Positions 16,502 through 26,799 of a stretch of 64,000 bases of DNA are shown in pieces. The position numbers were made by a program, and so were the translations under genes. This DNA is from Candidatus Poribacteria bacterium (GTDB lineage Bacteria > Poribacteria > WGA-4E > WGA-3G): assembly GCA_028824685.1 (NCBI GenBank), contig JAPPCZ010000082.1, positions 1-64,000 on the forward strand, in the 5' to 3' direction. How positions within the stretch are numbered: position 1 is the first letter of the stretch; each line of letters starts with the position of its first letter. Under the pieces are notes generated by a model. The model was not told the DNA's origin. It ran no database searches and saw nothing but the letters and a program-made list of their open reading frames with translations.

Positions 16502-17476
16502 CTACTCTGCGGTTTCGGAGGTTAAAGATAGGAATAACTCTTCTAAACTTTTTTCATCAGTGCGCATTTCAAGCAGATTCCAACCACGATCAACAACAGT
16601 TTTTGCTACCGCTGCTCGAATATCGCCTGTGGGAGCGGACTGAATATGGAATGTTAGCGTGTCATCTGTGCATACTTCAGACTGTTCTACTGAAATAACG
16701 TCGGGGATATTGCTGAGTGTTTCTATTATTTCATCTGATTCACCGTCAGCCACCACAAGGGTAAAGGGTTTTATCAGAGCATCGGTTTCTTCATTAGTCG
16801 GGGTTAGGTTTGAAACAGCGCGGCCGTTCGACAATTGAACATCACCCGTAATTTTGCCTTTACTAATAATCAGTAGACGTTCACATGTTTGACTTGCTTC
16901 GGGAAGAATATGGGTGCTAAAAAGAATAGTGCGTTCTTTTCCAAGTTCTTTGATTAATTCTCGTATTTCAACGATTTGGCGAGGGTCTAAACCGGAGGTC
17001 GGTTCATCAAGAATTAGGACTTCGGGTTCATGAATCAAAGCCTGTGCTAAACCGACGCGCTGTCGGAAGCCTCGTGATAGTTGTCCGATAATCTGATTGC
17101 GTCTTTCAATTAATCCACAAGATTCAATAGCAATATCTAACCGTTCTTTGATGTGTTTACGTGGAACGTTTCGGATTTTCGCCATGTAAGACAGATATTT
17201 CGTAACTGTCATTTCAGTGTAAAGTGGGATGTTTTCGGGGAGGTATCCAATGCGTTTGCGTACTTCGCGCGATTCTTTGAACACATCGTAACCTGCAACG
17301 GATACTTTTCCAACACTTGCAGGCATGAAGCACGTCAAAATTCGCATTGTCGTAGTCTTTCCTGCCCCGTTAGGACCAAGAAATCCTACAATTTGTCCTT
17401 TGTCAACGCTAAAGGATATATCCTTGAGTGCTTGAAATGGACCGTAGTTTTTTGAGAGGTTTTGAACTTCAATCAT
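16502..17476 (-). CDS. ABC transporter ATP-binding protein (GldA/CcmA-like)
   Basis: 324 residues. Walker A GPNGAGKTTT, Q-loop YLPENIPLY, signature LSRGFRQRVGLA, Walker B VLILDEPTSGLD and the switch His in STHILPEA are complete. A C-terminal domain of about 90 residues follows, as in GldA/NatA-type ATPases of ABC-2 exporters. No permease gene is adjacent on either side, which is unusual for this class; the partner must be elsewhere, or the protein may work with the downstream lipoprotein. Family assignment is secure, substrate unknown. Confidence 0.92.
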   Translation of the reverse strand: MIEVQNLSKNYGPFQALKDISFSVDKGQIVGFLGPNGAGKTTTMRILTCFMPASVGKVSVAGYDVFKESREVRKRIGYLPENIPLYTEMTVTKYLSYMAKIRNVPRKHIKERLDIAIESCGLIERRNQIIGQLSRGFRQRVGLAQALIHEPEVLILDEPTSGLDPRQIVEIRELIKELGKERTILFSTHILPEASQTCERLLIISKGKITGDVQLSNGRAVSNLTPTNEETDALIKPFTLVVADGESDEIIETLSNIPDVISVEQSEVCTDDTLTFHIQSAPTGDIRAAVAKTVVDRGWNLLEMRTDEKSLEELFLSLTSETAE

Positions 17477-18134
17477 TTTGGCAATTGGTTATCGGTTGTC
17501 AGTTATCAGTCAAAAAGTAAAATACATCAAAACACAAGGTTTTTTAGTTTTAAGAATTATCGGTTAATGGGTTTTACTGAGAGTTTATATTGTAGGTTGG
17601 GTTGAGGCACGAAACCCATAAATCAACGGTATGAATGCCATTAGGCATTCCCCGGGTGTCAACTTAAGCAATTTTCAAACATGGAAAACCCTCTTCAGCC
17701 CCGTAGGGGCGGTATGTTTATAGAAAACGGATAATCCATCTCTTGAGCCCCGTAGGGGCGGTATGTTGTCGCCTCAGTCCACCAGTCAGATATGTCGTTC
17801 CTACGGAACTCAAGAGGCGGTGGGTAACATTTTTTCTATAAACATATCGTCCCTACCAAATCAACGCTATGAATGCCTTTTGGGCATTCAGCGGGACTAA
17901 ATATGGGACAGTCTCAATCATAGTGGGTGTTAAGCAGTGTTAGAAAAATATATAGATTTTCTTAAGTTGACACCTATGGGGTTGAGGCGCGAAACCCAAC
18001 ATGAAACGCCTTGACATACTGAAAATGTTGGGTTTCACCTTCGGTTCAACCCAACCTACGAGAACTTTCCGATTGCCAATCGCTATTTGTCGGGTTTCGC
18101 TTCGCTCTACCCGACCTACGAAATAAACTGACTA
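17477..18134. repeat. 660-bp repeat island
   Basis: No gene. In order: GGTTATCGGTTGTCAGTTATC near 17,490; a degenerate AAGAATTATCGGTTAAT element at about 17,547; a GTAGGTTGGGTTGAGGC arm (about 17,591) whose partner is near 18,030-18,060; a CAACGG hairpin; two GCCCCGTAGGGGC palindromes (about 17,700 and 17,750); GTTCCTACGGAAC near 17,800; GTCCCTAC/GGGAC split by a CAAATCAACG hairpin near 17,855-17,890; and a final TCGGGTTTCGCTTCGCTCTA arm at about 18,090. The outer elements enclose the inner ones. Confidence 0.75.
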
Positions 18135-19028
18135 CTAATCCACAACACTTTCATTTTTCCGTTGGATGGTAAATTCTTGATCTCTGGGACGACCCGACAA
18201 ATACAGATTGTTATCTGGATTAACTGCTTCAGATTCGGCAAGCACTTCTGGCAAGTCAACAGGCACAGAATTGACCTCAATTCTATCAGGATAAACATGA
18301 ACTTGTCGCCACATCATCGGATAGCATATAACGCCAGCAGTGACGATACATAATAATCCTTGTTCTCTAAAAACGCGATTGAGGTGTTGGTGTCCACAGA
18401 AGAAACCTAAGATATGTTTTTCAAAGGGGGCAACAATTTCCAATATTTCAGCCGAGTTTGCAATTCTCGAACCAATTCCCTGAAATTCTACACTTGGAAA
18501 AGGAAGTTGGTGTGAAAAGAAGAAAATTTCTTCGCCGTAATCTACGGCTTTTTTCATTTCACGTTCTACCCATGCAAGCTGATTCGTGCTGACATATCCA
18601 TGCGTCAAGTCTTCGGGCACTTCTTGTGCATCAATTAGGATAAACCGGATGTTTTCTTTAACGAAACTGGCGGATCCTCTGCCGTTTATACCGAATCGCT
18701 CCAAATACGAAGCTTTGGAACCGGTCTCTGGGTCAAGATCATGGTTTCCGGGGATATAGTAGCACGGTGCATTCAAACGTTCACCAAGTAGTTGAGCAGT
18801 ATTTAAAGCTTCTACATATTCCTCAGCAGACATATCAAAACTTTGTCCACCGCACACAATATCTCCACCATGAACTACAAATGCAGGATCAAAAGCGTTG
18901 AGTTGTTCAATCATCTTTTCATAAAGCGCTACACTGTTCATTTGCTGTTGTAGTCCACCTGCAAAGTTTTGTGTGGCATTAGGATAAAGATGTGTGTCAG
19001 TAAAAAAAGCAAATTTAAAGGGTGTCAT
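18135..19028 (-). CDS. Calcineurin-like metallophosphoesterase
   Basis: 297 residues. All metallophosphoesterase blocks are present: FFTDTHLY (D-x-H), VHGGDIVCGG (GGD), YIPGNHDLDPETG (GNHD), FFFSHQLPF and FCGHQHLNR (GHxH). Two-metal phosphodiesterases or phosphatases of this type act on nucleotides, cyclic nucleotides or phospholipids; no signal peptide is visible, so it is probably cytoplasmic. Its start overlaps the stop of the methyltransferase gene by 4 bases (ATGA), placing it third in a sulfatase-methyltransferase-phosphoesterase operon. Confidence 0.92.
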   Translation of the reverse strand: MTPFKFAFFTDTHLYPNATQNFAGGLQQQMNSVALYEKMIEQLNAFDPAFVVHGGDIVCGGQSFDMSAEEYVEALNTAQLLGERLNAPCYYIPGNHDLDPETGSKASYLERFGINGRGSASFVKENIRFILIDAQEVPEDLTHGYVSTNQLAWVEREMKKAVDYGEEIFFFSHQLPFPSVEFQGIGSRIANSAEILEIVAPFEKHILGFFCGHQHLNRVFREQGLLCIVTAGVICYPMMWRQVHVYPDRIEVNSVPVDLPEVLAESEAVNPDNNLYLSGRPRDQEFTIQRKNESVVD

Positions 19029-19765
19029 TGTCTAACTCGTTTTTTCAAGATTGCAACATAAGTGGGTTTGCCTGAGTCAATATAACGTTCAATTGTCCAA
19101 CTTGTGCCAATGAGAATTTCTTCCAACTCTGATCTTGATACGAACAGATAGTCGAACCAGGGGGTAGCATATTGTTTGTAACGTATCCGCAGCCTTAGTT
19201 GTCCGCTCATTCTGCCACGCTCTCGGTTATATTGATGATAAGCGAGATGGGCAGGATTTTCTGTCTGATACGGGTCCATTGTTTCAGCGATAATCTTTGT
19301 GTCGTCTGTTGTCATACTCGCGAATCGTTTCAATAACCATCTTGCTCTTTTAAAACTGCCAACAAGTCCAAAATTGTGTCCCATCATGATAATCGTATTG
19401 AAAACACCGAGTTTGGAATTGAGTTGTGTAATCGGTACAACCGAGGCGTTTTTAAGTCCACGTTGTTGGCAGAGCCGTATGGCTAAAGGTGAAATGTCAG
19501 TAGCTAAGACATCATGCCCTTTTTCTTGCAGGTAGAGGGAATGCCGTCCTGCACCACAACCGATGTCCAAAACGCTCCCAGTAGCATATTTCATTGCAAG
19601 TTTTTGGTGCTCTGCCCATTCAGGGTATTCAGCAAGATAGGCGAGAGGTCCCAAGCGACTTATGTCAATATAACCATCCTCTCGCTCAACGATTTCAACG
19701 TTCTGCTCTCCATTATGATTATCTGAAAGAAGGTGTCCGAAAGCATCTTGTTTGTCGGTTAACAC
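19025..19765 (-). CDS. Class I SAM-dependent methyltransferase
   Basis: 246 residues. Motif I SVLDIGCGAGRHSLYL, motif II region DVLATDISP, and an IIMMGHNFGLVG segment in the motif IV position indicate the Rossmann methyltransferase fold. The substrate is unknown. It starts directly after the sulfatase gene (1 base between) and overlaps the phosphoesterase gene, so the three are co-translated. Text after the fold (YNRERGRMSGQLRLRIRY) looks like a substrate-binding beta layer. Confidence 0.88.
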   Translation of the reverse strand: MLTDKQDAFGHLLSDNHNGEQNVEIVEREDGYIDISRLGPLAYLAEYPEWAEHQKLAMKYATGSVLDIGCGAGRHSLYLQEKGHDVLATDISPLAIRLCQQRGLKNASVVPITQLNSKLGVFNTIIMMGHNFGLVGSFKRARWLLKRFASMTTDDTKIIAETMDPYQTENPAHLAYHQYNRERGRMSGQLRLRIRYKQYATPWFDYLFVSRSELEEILIGTSWTIERYIDSGKPTYVAILKKRVRQ

Positions 19766-19766
19766 A

Positions 19767-21125
19767 TTACTGCCTCACGTACCCGGTCATACCGTTCCGC
19801 TCTTCCTTATGTGCTTCCCAATAGTCTTCAATCCCTTGCCTCCATGTTTGTGCCGCTTCAGTCAACTCTGCAGTAAGCTCTGGATGTTCGTCTTTCAAAT
19901 TTGTCGTTTCACCCATGTCGGTTTCAAGGTCAGCAAGGTGAACATCATCTTCTGGCGGCGCGCCTTCTACCAATTGACCATTCAGTACTAATTTCCACTT
20001 ACCTCGACGCATAGCAGTCTGTTTCCCCATCTCCCAAAAAATATCAGTGTGCGGCGTGAATTGACCATCACATACTACAGGTATTTGATTTAGTCCGTCA
20101 AGTTCATATTTGGAAAGATCGCCATCGGCAGCGGACAGAAAAGTCGGAAAAACATCCATTGCTGCACCATATAGATTTACTTTAGTCAATACGTTTCCGG
20201 GAGGAATTTCGTTAGGCCACTTCATAATCCCTGGTGAACGGATACCCCCTTCATATAGACTGAATTTATGTCCTTTGAGTTTTCCTGCGCTGCCGCCGTA
20301 GTAGGGGTCTTGTGTACCATCTAACCAATTTCGTGTTTCACGCGAAGGACCGTTATCACTCTGGAAATATGAGAAGGTATTATCTGCAATTCCCTGACGT
20401 TCTAATTCAGCGAAAATTTCTCCGACACTATCGTCAACGGCACTCAACATGGCAGCCATAATTTGTCTGTCCCAAGGTAAATTTGGAAACCTATCTACAT
20501 ATTCTTGTGGTGCATGCATCGGATAGTGTGGCGCGTTATATGGCACATAGAGGAAAAACGGTTTACTAAGTTCAACAGATTTTCGGATATATCTCACTGC
20601 ATATTCGGTTATCAACTCAGTAAAGTATTCACCGTTTCGGTATATTTCCTCTCCGTTTTCCCAAAGGTCATGTGTTTGGTCAAAATCGGGTCGTCCCAAT
20701 GCCCAATAGAAGATATGTGAATAGAAATCAATGCATCCCGCCATAAAGCCGAACCAATCATCAAAACCGTGATCCTCAGGTCGTGAACCTTCTGCGAGTC
20801 CTAAATGCCACTTCCCAGACATTGCGGTGTAATAACCGAGTTCCTTAAGTGCAGTTGCAAGCGTAGGAACGGAAGGAGGCAATCCGGTTGCTGTGCGATG
20901 TCCGGCTAAGATTGACCGCACCCCTGCATGGCACGGATACCGTCCTGTTAACAACGCAGCACGAGATGGTGAACAGACAGGTGAGTTGGAGTACCAATCT
21001 GTAAAACGGATACCTTCAGCTGCCATTCTATCCAGATGCGGCGTTTTAAAGTTTGTTGCTCCCATGCAGGAGAGGTCACCGTAGCCTTGATCGTCAGTCA
21101 AAAAGATTATAAAATTAGGTTGCAT
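19767..21125 (-). CDS. Type I sulfatase (arylsulfatase-like)
   Basis: 452 residues of the alkaline-phosphatase-fold sulfatases. N-terminal metal site [11 protein letters not shown]; the formylglycine motif [14 protein letters not shown] with the modifiable Cys at residue 51; KWHLG, and SDNGPS as later metal site. No signal peptide is visible, so export is uncertain. Sulfatases need Cys-to-formylglycine conversion; the two FGE-domain lipoproteins 3-6 kb away are tempting partners but lack clear FGE cysteines, so the link is speculative. It would release sulfate from sulfated sugars or aryl esters. First gene of a three-gene minus-strand unit. Confidence 0.93.
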   Translation of the reverse strand: MQPNFIIFLTDDQGYGDLSCMGATNFKTPHLDRMAAEGIRFTDWYSNSPVCSPSRAALLTGRYPCHAGVRSILAGHRTATGLPPSVPTLATALKELGYYTAMSGKWHLGLAEGSRPEDHGFDDWFGFMAGCIDFYSHIFYWALGRPDFDQTHDLWENGEEIYRNGEYFTELITEYAVRYIRKSVELSKPFFLYVPYNAPHYPMHAPQEYVDRFPNLPWDRQIMAAMLSAVDDSVGEIFAELERQGIADNTFSYFQSDNGPSRETRNWLDGTQDPYYGGSAGKLKGHKFSLYEGGIRSPGIMKWPNEIPPGNVLTKVNLYGAAMDVFPTFLSAADGDLSKYELDGLNQIPVVCDGQFTPHTDIFWEMGKQTAMRRGKWKLVLNGQLVEGAPPEDDVHLADLETDMGETTNLKDEHPELTAELTEAAQTWRQGIEDYWEAHKEERNGMTGYVRQ

Positions 21126-21206
21126 TTGTCCTCCTCGTTCTTGCGTCTGTCGTTTCTTTGATCCTGCTTACGGCATGGCAGAGCGTGCCTACTACCTTTA
21201 AGTGCT

Positions 21207-22745
21207 TTATTTTTTCCAGAAACTTCGGTCTAAACTCCGATATTGTATCGCCTCAGAGACGTGGGTCGTTTCTATATTCGGATTTTCCTCCAGATCAGCG
21301 ATGGTGCGTGATACTTTCAAAATGCGGTCATAGGCTCTTGCGCTCAATCCTAACTGGTTGATGGCAACGCGTAGCAGGTCCTGTGCTTGCGATTCAATCG
21401 TACAATATTCGCGAATTTGCTTAGATTCCATGTTGGCGTTCGCGTGAATTGTCGTACCGTCAAAACGTTGATGTTGAATTCGGCGTGCTGCTTCTACTCT
21501 TTCGCGCACGGTTGCAGAGGCTTCACCTGTTACCTCTGAAGAAAGTTCAGCATATTTCACTGCTGGCACTTCTACTTGAATATCAATCCTATCTAACAGC
21601 GGTCCTGAAATCCGAGAGACGTACGTCTGAATTTGATTAGGAGAACATTTGCATTCGCGATTTGGGTCGCTGAAAAAACCGCATGGACACGGGTTCATCG
21701 CTGCGACTAACATAAAATTGGCAGGATAGGTAAGCGATGCAGCAGCACGCGAGATTGTCACGTTACCATCTTCCAATGGCTGACGCATAACTTCAAGCAC
21801 ATTCCTACGGAATTCGGGTAGTTCATCAAGAAAAAGCACCCCATTATGAGAAAGACTTACCTCTCCGGGACGAGGGACATTTCCACCACCGATCAATCCT
21901 GCGTCTGAAATGGTGTGGTGCGGAGAACGAAACGGACGCGTTATAACCAACGGGGTATCACTTGGCAAAATGCCGACAATACTTTGAATCTTTGTTGTTT
22001 CCAAAGATTCATCCACAGACAAGGTTGGCAGTATTGAAGGAATTCGCTTGGCGATCATCGTTTTACCGGAACCGGGCGGACCAATCATAATTAGATTATG
22101 TCCACCAGCTGCTGCAACCTCAACTGCCCGTTTTACATGTTCTTGTCCTTTAACATCAACTAAATCAAGAAGTGGTTCTATGTTTTCTTTTTCTACCGTA
22201 GTGCCAAGTGTATGGGGTTCTGGCGGTATATCCTTAGCAGAATTCAGGAACGCAGCGGCTTCTGATAGACTTTCAACGGGAAAAACTTTCAGCTCATCAA
22301 CAATTGCAGCCTCTTTAGCGTTCTCAGCAGGTAGGATGAGATTCTGCACACCATTTTCTTTCGCTGCAATGGCTACTGGGAGTCCACCCTGTATACTCCG
22401 AATGTTTCCATCAAGTGCCAGTTCACCTAATACCATCGTGTTTTCAAGGTTGCTTAATTCTACCTGATTCGTGGCGGCCATCACACCAATGGCGATGGGA
22501 AGATCAAACGCTGAACCTGTTTTGCGAATATCCGCGGGTGCTAAATTAGCGGTAATTCGGCTCGGTGGAAAATAGAAACCTGAGTTTTTTATGGCTGCAG
22601 TGACTCGATCTCTGCTCTCCTTGATGGCACTGTCCGGCAAACCAACAGTACTGAATGCAGGCAGACCGTCCGCGACATCCACCTCTACTTTGACGATATA
22701 AGCATCAATTCCAAGCACTGCACTGCTTAGGACAGTTGCGAGCAT
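21207..22745 (-). CDS. YifB/ComM family Mg-chelatase-like AAA+ ATPase
   Basis: 512 residues, full length for YifB/ComM. The N-terminal ChlI-like domain starts with the classic [19 protein letters not shown] and has [19 protein letters not shown]. The AAA+ core follows with Walker [31 protein letters not shown], Walker [12 protein letters not shown] and a cysteine cluster ([15 protein letters not shown]). The C-terminal helical bundle ends [12 protein letters not shown]. ComM proteins are hexameric branch-migration helicases that aid integration of incoming DNA. No competence genes are adjacent. Confidence 0.95.
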   Translation of the reverse strand: MLATVLSSAVLGIDAYIVKVEVDVADGLPAFSTVGLPDSAIKESRDRVTAAIKNSGFYFPPSRITANLAPADIRKTGSAFDLPIAIGVMAATNQVELSNLENTMVLGELALDGNIRSIQGGLPVAIAAKENGVQNLILPAENAKEAAIVDELKVFPVESLSEAAAFLNSAKDIPPEPHTLGTTVEKENIEPLLDLVDVKGQEHVKRAVEVAAAGGHNLIMIGPPGSGKTMIAKRIPSILPTLSVDESLETTKIQSIVGILPSDTPLVITRPFRSPHHTISDAGLIGGGNVPRPGEVSLSHNGVLFLDELPEFRRNVLEVMRQPLEDGNVTISRAAASLTYPANFMLVAAMNPCPCGFFSDPNRECKCSPNQIQTYVSRISGPLLDRIDIQVEVPAVKYAELSSEVTGEASATVRERVEAARRIQHQRFDGTTIHANANMESKQIREYCTIESQAQDLLRVAINQLGLSARAYDRILKVSRTIADLEENPNIETTHVSEAIQYRSLDRSFWKK

Positions 22746-23087
22746 ACAGTTTTTCCTTCTCTTATTTGTTGGATTTTCCCATTCAAATAGTTTCCAGCTT
22801 AGACCTACACATATAAGGTAATTTAGTTTTACGAATTATAGGTTAATAGGTTTTACTGAGAGTTCATATTGTAGGTCGGGTAGAGCGAAGCGAAACCCGA
22901 CATGATCGCACTATCATACTAAGATTGTCCAAATCAACGCAGCATGCGCGTGTGGCATGCTGCGGGTTTCGCTTCGCTCTACCCGACCTACAATACTAAC
23001 CGCACCAAGTCCAAAAATTCGATTTATCAAACTCACCCTATCATAGGTCTATGTGACGACAATTTCGATTTAGACAGATGATTCTAT
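22746..23087. repeat. Repeat element with a hairpin inserted in its right arm
   Basis: From about 22,815 to 22,995: degenerate end TTTAGTTTTACGAATTATAG, arm GTAGGTCGGGTAGAGCGAAG (22,870), a spacer containing GATCGCACTATCATAC, then TGTC, a 34-base hairpin insert with arms CAGCATGC/GCATGCTG, then GGGTTTCGCTTCGCTCTACC, completing the right arm. The same spacer sequence occurs in the element at 29,860. The remaining 90 bases upstream of the K+ channel stop show nothing. Confidence 0.8.
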
Positions 23088-24107
23088 CTACCGTGTATCT
23101 TCAGTAAGTTTATGGAGAGTCTGCAGCTGCCTTTGGTCAGATATTACAAAGAGCGCGTCCCCTGCTTCAATTTTCAAGTCTCCAGAAGGATTATAGATAT
23201 ATGTTCCGTCCTTACTGCGAATTGCTATCACAACCAATCCTGTTTCTTCTTTTATATTTGCTTCCTCTATTGTAATACCATTCAGTTTAGAGTCAGGTTG
23301 GATAATAGACTCTGCAAACCGCGTTGTTTGTCGACTGACCTGCATTTTAGCAAAAAAATCAATTAGATGCGGCTCAAGTATGCCAGAAGCGAGTCGAATT
23401 CCACCGATATGGTCTGGTAAAACGACTTCATCTGCTCCTGCGGTTACAAGTTTATCAGGAGAATTATTCTCCACAGCTTTGGAAACAACTCGCAAACTTG
23501 GGTTGAGTTTTTTTGCAGAAATCACAACGAATAGATTATCTTGGTCTCGACTGAGGCATGCCACAAGTCCCTTAGCACGCTCAATACCGGTACGAATAAG
23601 CACATCATCGTCGGTAGCATCACCATGCAGAGACAAAAAATCGTGGGTTTCAGCGAGATGTTCCAAACGCTCCTCATCCACTTCAATTCCGACAAAACTG
23701 GCTTCTGCCTTAAGCATCTCCTCAAGTACGTGCAAACCAGTATCCCCTAATCCACAGATAATATAATGATTTGATAATTTTTCCACTGTTCGTATCATCT
23801 TTCTTTGTTTAAAAAAACTTAACAATTGTCCTTCAATCAGAATGGCATTTGTAATGGTAATGCAATAGACGAACAATCCAACACCACCGATAAGTAGAAA
23901 CATGGTGAAAATGCGTGCAGCATTACCCATTTCCATATCACCATAACCCACTGTTGTTACGGTAATTACAGTCATCCAAACAGCCTCAAGAATCCCCCAC
24001 TCACCCTGTGGATTATTCTTTTCAAGCACTGAATAACCGATGGTTCCTATGATAAGGAGAACAAACAACAGACTGAAGGCTACAATGATCCTGTGTTGAT
24101 AACTCAT
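23088..24107 (-). CDS. Two-TM potassium channel with RCK (TrkA-N/TrkA-C) domains
   Basis: 339 residues. Two membrane helices flank a pore with the selectivity filter TVGYGD (TTVGYGDMEMGN). A Rossmann RCK domain follows (YIICGLGDTGLHVLEEML, then GIEVDEERLE and GDATDDDVL) and then a TrkA-C domain ending AGDALFVISDQRQL. Architecture equals MthK/Kch-type ligand-gated K+ channels, tetrameric in the inner membrane and gated by Ca2+, nucleotides or redox state. It is followed on the same strand by nothing but repeats; the upstream DUF1844 gene is 69 bases away and may be co-transcribed. Confidence 0.94.
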   Translation of the reverse strand: MSYQHRIIVAFSLLFVLLIIGTIGYSVLEKNNPQGEWGILEAVWMTVITVTTVGYGDMEMGNAARIFTMFLLIGGVGLFVYCITITNAILIEGQLLSFFKQRKMIRTVEKLSNHYIICGLGDTGLHVLEEMLKAEASFVGIEVDEERLEHLAETHDFLSLHGDATDDDVLIRTGIERAKGLVACLSRDQDNLFVVISAKKLNPSLRVVSKAVENNSPDKLVTAGADEVVLPDHIGGIRLASGILEPHLIDFFAKMQVSRQTTRFAESIIQPDSKLNGITIEEANIKEETGLVVIAIRSKDGTYIYNPSGDLKIEAGDALFVISDQRQLQTLHKLTEDTR

Positions 24108-24176
24108 TATCCTCCGTTTTAATGTAGTCTATGTGAAATTTCAAGACTTCGGTTTATTATCTGACAACCGACATGG

Positions 24177-24587
24177 TCAGAAATCAGTGTTTTCTTCTTC
24201 TTTTATAACTTGTTCAGTCTGGTCTGTTTCTGTTGAACTATTGTCCTCGTTAGGTGTTTCCTGTTCAGGTGCATCCTCTGATTCGTCTTGTTCAGGTGTG
24301 TCTGGCTGGCTATTGACAGCACGGACATATCCCATTCTCAAATCATAAAGAGAATTTGCTAAAAAATTGGCTTCAGGAGCAGTTAAGTTCCCTTTTGTTT
24401 TCTCCTCCAACATCTCTAAAGTATCAATTACTCGCTTAGCCAAACCGAGATTGACAATCACTTTTTCAGTTTCCGGGTCTCGGAATCCTTGCAGGTAGAG
24501 ATGCGCGGTTGTGATTAGATCAGTGGTAAAAGATACAAAATCTACTGGAGGGAGTTGTGCCTCTTCCTGGGTTGTGTTTTCTTCCAT
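24177..24587 (-). CDS. DUF1844 domain protein
   Basis: 136 residues. Residues 12-95 match DUF1844: LPPVDFVSFTTDLITTAHLY, then VNLGLAKRVIDTLEMLEEKT and GNLTAPEANFLANSLYDLRM. The last 40 residues are a low-complexity acidic tail (PEQDESEDAPEQETPNED). Function of the family is unknown; it is common in Planctomycetes, Acidobacteria, Deltaproteobacteria and relatives, which agrees with the suggested lineage. A ribosome site (AGGAGAAG) precedes ATG 24587. Confidence 0.87.
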   Translation of the reverse strand: MEENTTQEEAQLPPVDFVSFTTDLITTAHLYLQGFRDPETEKVIVNLGLAKRVIDTLEMLEEKTKGNLTAPEANFLANSLYDLRMGYVRAVNSQPDTPEQDESEDAPEQETPNEDNSSTETDQTEQVIKEEENTDF

Positions 24588-24735
24588 TTAACTTCTCCTG
24601 ATTTGACGCAATGATTTTAATATGACTATCAATTACTTGTGAAGTCAGTTTTAGTGTTTTGTCCACATGAAAAAGATGTTATAGTCGTATTTCACGCTGA
24701 GACTCGTTTTCTGCTCGTTTCTTTTCATTTTCGTT

Positions 24736-25806
24736 TCATGGCTGCTGATTTTGTTTGTCTAAGTATTCAAGTAGACTGAGTTGATTGATATTTTTGTCTG
24801 GTTCATCCGTCTTATTACGGCGTTTTTGGCGTATGAATTCGCGTTTTTTCATGGGTAAATCCGCAGCATTAAAAAGTGGAATTATTTCTTGCTCACCCGT
24901 CATTACCTTGATCGGATTTTCCATTGCCTCTATTTGTTCTTCGACCGAACCGCGCAAGGCACTTCCTAAACGTCTTAACTTCACCATCGCCTTTTCTAAC
25001 TTATTTCTAATACTGTGGCGACTGTATCCGAGAATTTCACCGATTTCGCTGTTCGTCATTTCTATCGGAATGCCGTAGGAACGTTCTACAATAAACCTTT
25101 CGTTTGTATCCAGTTTAGAAAGAAAAAAGTCTAAATCCGCTTCTAGCTCAACTTGATAATAAGCGTTTTGGGCATTTTCATCAACGACGATATCTATCCC
25201 TGTCGGTGCGTCTTTTTCTTCACCGACTTGCTCATCAAGCGACATCACATACATAACATCGCTCTCAAGGTGTTTCAGTCGTTCAACTTTCTCCAGTTTA
25301 ATCCCTGTTATTTCAGAAAGTGCCTCAACAGAGGGTGTACGGTGTTCACGTATTAATGTCGACTCCGCTTTATTGATAACACGCATCTCCTGGCACACAT
25401 ACTCGGGTAAGCGGATAACGTTGTGAAGAAAATGACTCCGCGCAACAGCTTGATGAATCCAAAGCGTTGCATAAGTAGAGAGTCTCGTTCCAAAACTTTC
25501 ATCATATCCCGAAATTGCTCGGCACAATCCAACAACCCCATCTGCCATGAGGTCATCTACAGTTATACCCATTTCAGGTTTTGCATACCGCTGTACAATA
25601 GATCGTACAAGCCGTAAGTTACAAAGAATAAGTCTCTCACGCGCAAACTCATCCCCCGCTTGTGCTTCACGCAGCAGTTGTTCCTCCTCATAATCAGCGA
25701 GCAGTTCATGGTCCAAATCTTTCGCGTAGACTGACTCACTCCTCTTTGATGATACTGAGGACGATTTTCTTAAATAGTTTACGCCATACTCATCATAGAG
25801 AGACAT
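24736..25806 (-). CDS. Sigma-70 family RNA polymerase sigma factor with C-terminal extension
   Basis: 356 residues. Region 1.2 starts LLADYEEEQLLREAQAGDEF; region 2 shows NLRLVRSIVQRYA, DDLMADGVVGLCRAISGYDE and GTRLSTYATLWIHQAVAR; region 3 follows TPSVEALSEITGI; region 4 ends with the helix-turn-helix EIGEILGYSRHSIRNKLEKA. Region 1.1 is missing and about 75 residues are added after region 4 (from SVEEQIEAMENP). It looks like a group 2/3 sigma factor rather than the housekeeping RpoD. No anti-sigma gene adjoins. The weak GAGAA ribosome site is compatible with ATG 25806. Confidence 0.9.
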   Translation of the reverse strand: MSLYDEYGVNYLRKSSSVSSKRSESVYAKDLDHELLADYEEEQLLREAQAGDEFARERLILCNLRLVRSIVQRYAKPEMGITVDDLMADGVVGLCRAISGYDESFGTRLSTYATLWIHQAVARSHFLHNVIRLPEYVCQEMRVINKAESTLIREHRTPSVEALSEITGIKLEKVERLKHLESDVMYVMSLDEQVGEEKDAPTGIDIVVDENAQNAYYQVELEADLDFFLSKLDTNERFIVERSYGIPIEMTNSEIGEILGYSRHSIRNKLEKAMVKLRRLGSALRGSVEEQIEAMENPIKVMTGEQEIIPLFNAADLPMKKREFIRQKRRNKTDEPDKNINQLSLLEYLDKQNQQP

Positions 25807-26369
25807 ATTGAGTTCTCACCGCTAATTTATTGACATTGGCATGGAAAAAATTATATCTGATATTTCTCAACATAGTGCTTAACCTAACGAATTGTGCTAA
25901 ATAACTTTTTGTTCGTGTTTCCTATTGGTTGATATGCTCTTCAGTCCCGCTGAATGCTATAAAAGCATTTGCCGGGTATTTGGACGGAACTCAAGAGGTG
26001 TTGATTTTTTTTCTATAAACATAGCGTTCCTACCAAATCAAGAAATCAACGGTATGAATACCTTTTTGGTATTCACCGGGTATGAATGCCATTTAGGCAT
26101 TCCCCGGAACTCAAGAGGTCCGAGACGCTCGGTAAACCGTAATTCAAATTAAATCATTATAATGTCTATTGTAGGTCGGGTTGAGGAACGAAGCCCTACA
26201 TGACGCTATAAAAAGTCGGGTTTCGTTCCTCAACCCAACCTACGAAATAATGTAAAATCATTATTTAGAAAGGTATAATATCTGTGAAAATAACAAAAAT
26301 AACGAGTAAACTGGCACAAGTCGTGATATATCGAAAATTATATGAAATTCTTTTATGTATTAAACAAAA
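25807..26369. repeat. Repeat island upstream of the sigma factor gene
   Basis: After an AT-rich leader, 25,940-26,115 holds several small hairpins with arms GAATGCC/GGCATTC, AATACC/GGTATT and AATGC/GCATT, embedded in remnants of the GTTCC-TAC-GGAAC double palindrome. From 26,169 to 26,243 a GTAGGTCGGGTTGAGGAACG arm faces its inverted copy. The rest, to 26,369, is AT-rich without a gene; possible promoters there were not resolved. Confidence 0.7.
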
Positions 26370-26738
26370 TTATTCATCAAAAATAATTATTTGTGTGAGT
26401 AGACTTCCCGCTTGGTTATTGTTGTTTGGGTTTTCGTTCATAGCCAAAAAAACAACGCCGTCTGCGGGGGCAGGATTATCATAGCGTGACCCGACAGCGA
26501 AAACGTCGCCTCCGATTTTTGCGATGAGCGCGCCGATGTTTGTGCCGGGATGCAAATAACCATCTCCAGCAGGAGTTTTAGGGACACCGTCAGCACCGCA
26601 CCACCCTGTTCGATTTTGTAGGTCAGGTGACCATGCGCCATCAGCATCAATTACGAGACGTTGTCCTTTTTTCACGCGTACATAACTTTCTTGCCATACT
26701 GGACTCGGACGTGCTGTCCGAACAACTGTTAACGCCAT
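26370..26738 (-). CDS. LecA (PA-IL)-like lectin domain protein
   Basis: 122 residues, one domain. The pattern RVKKGQRLVIDADGAWSPD, then IGALIAKIGGDVFAVG, and NENPNNNNQAGSLLTQIIIF follows PA-IL, the Ca2+-dependent galactose-binding lectin of Pseudomonas, where the ND..NNxG segment helps bind Ca2+ and sugar. No signal peptide, as in LecA itself. ATG 26738 has AAGGAGAATTG before it. A role in binding galactosides of a host or of extracellular polymer is an inference; remote similarity only. Confidence 0.75.
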   Translation of the reverse strand: MALTVVRTARPSPVWQESYVRVKKGQRLVIDADGAWSPDLQNRTGWCGADGVPKTPAGDGYLHPGTNIGALIAKIGGDVFAVGSRYDNPAPADGVVFLAMNENPNNNNQAGSLLTQIIIFDE

Positions 26739-26799
26739 TCAATTCTCCTTGCTACTTGAGATTGGACGGTCATAGCGATATGCTTGACCGCCCAATTTC

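Noticed and set aside
19767..21125. FGE lipoproteins at 14,295 and 15,653 as activators of this sulfatase
   Set aside because: Both lack a recognisable catalytic Cys pair and are not in the sulfatase operon; kept only as a speculative remark.
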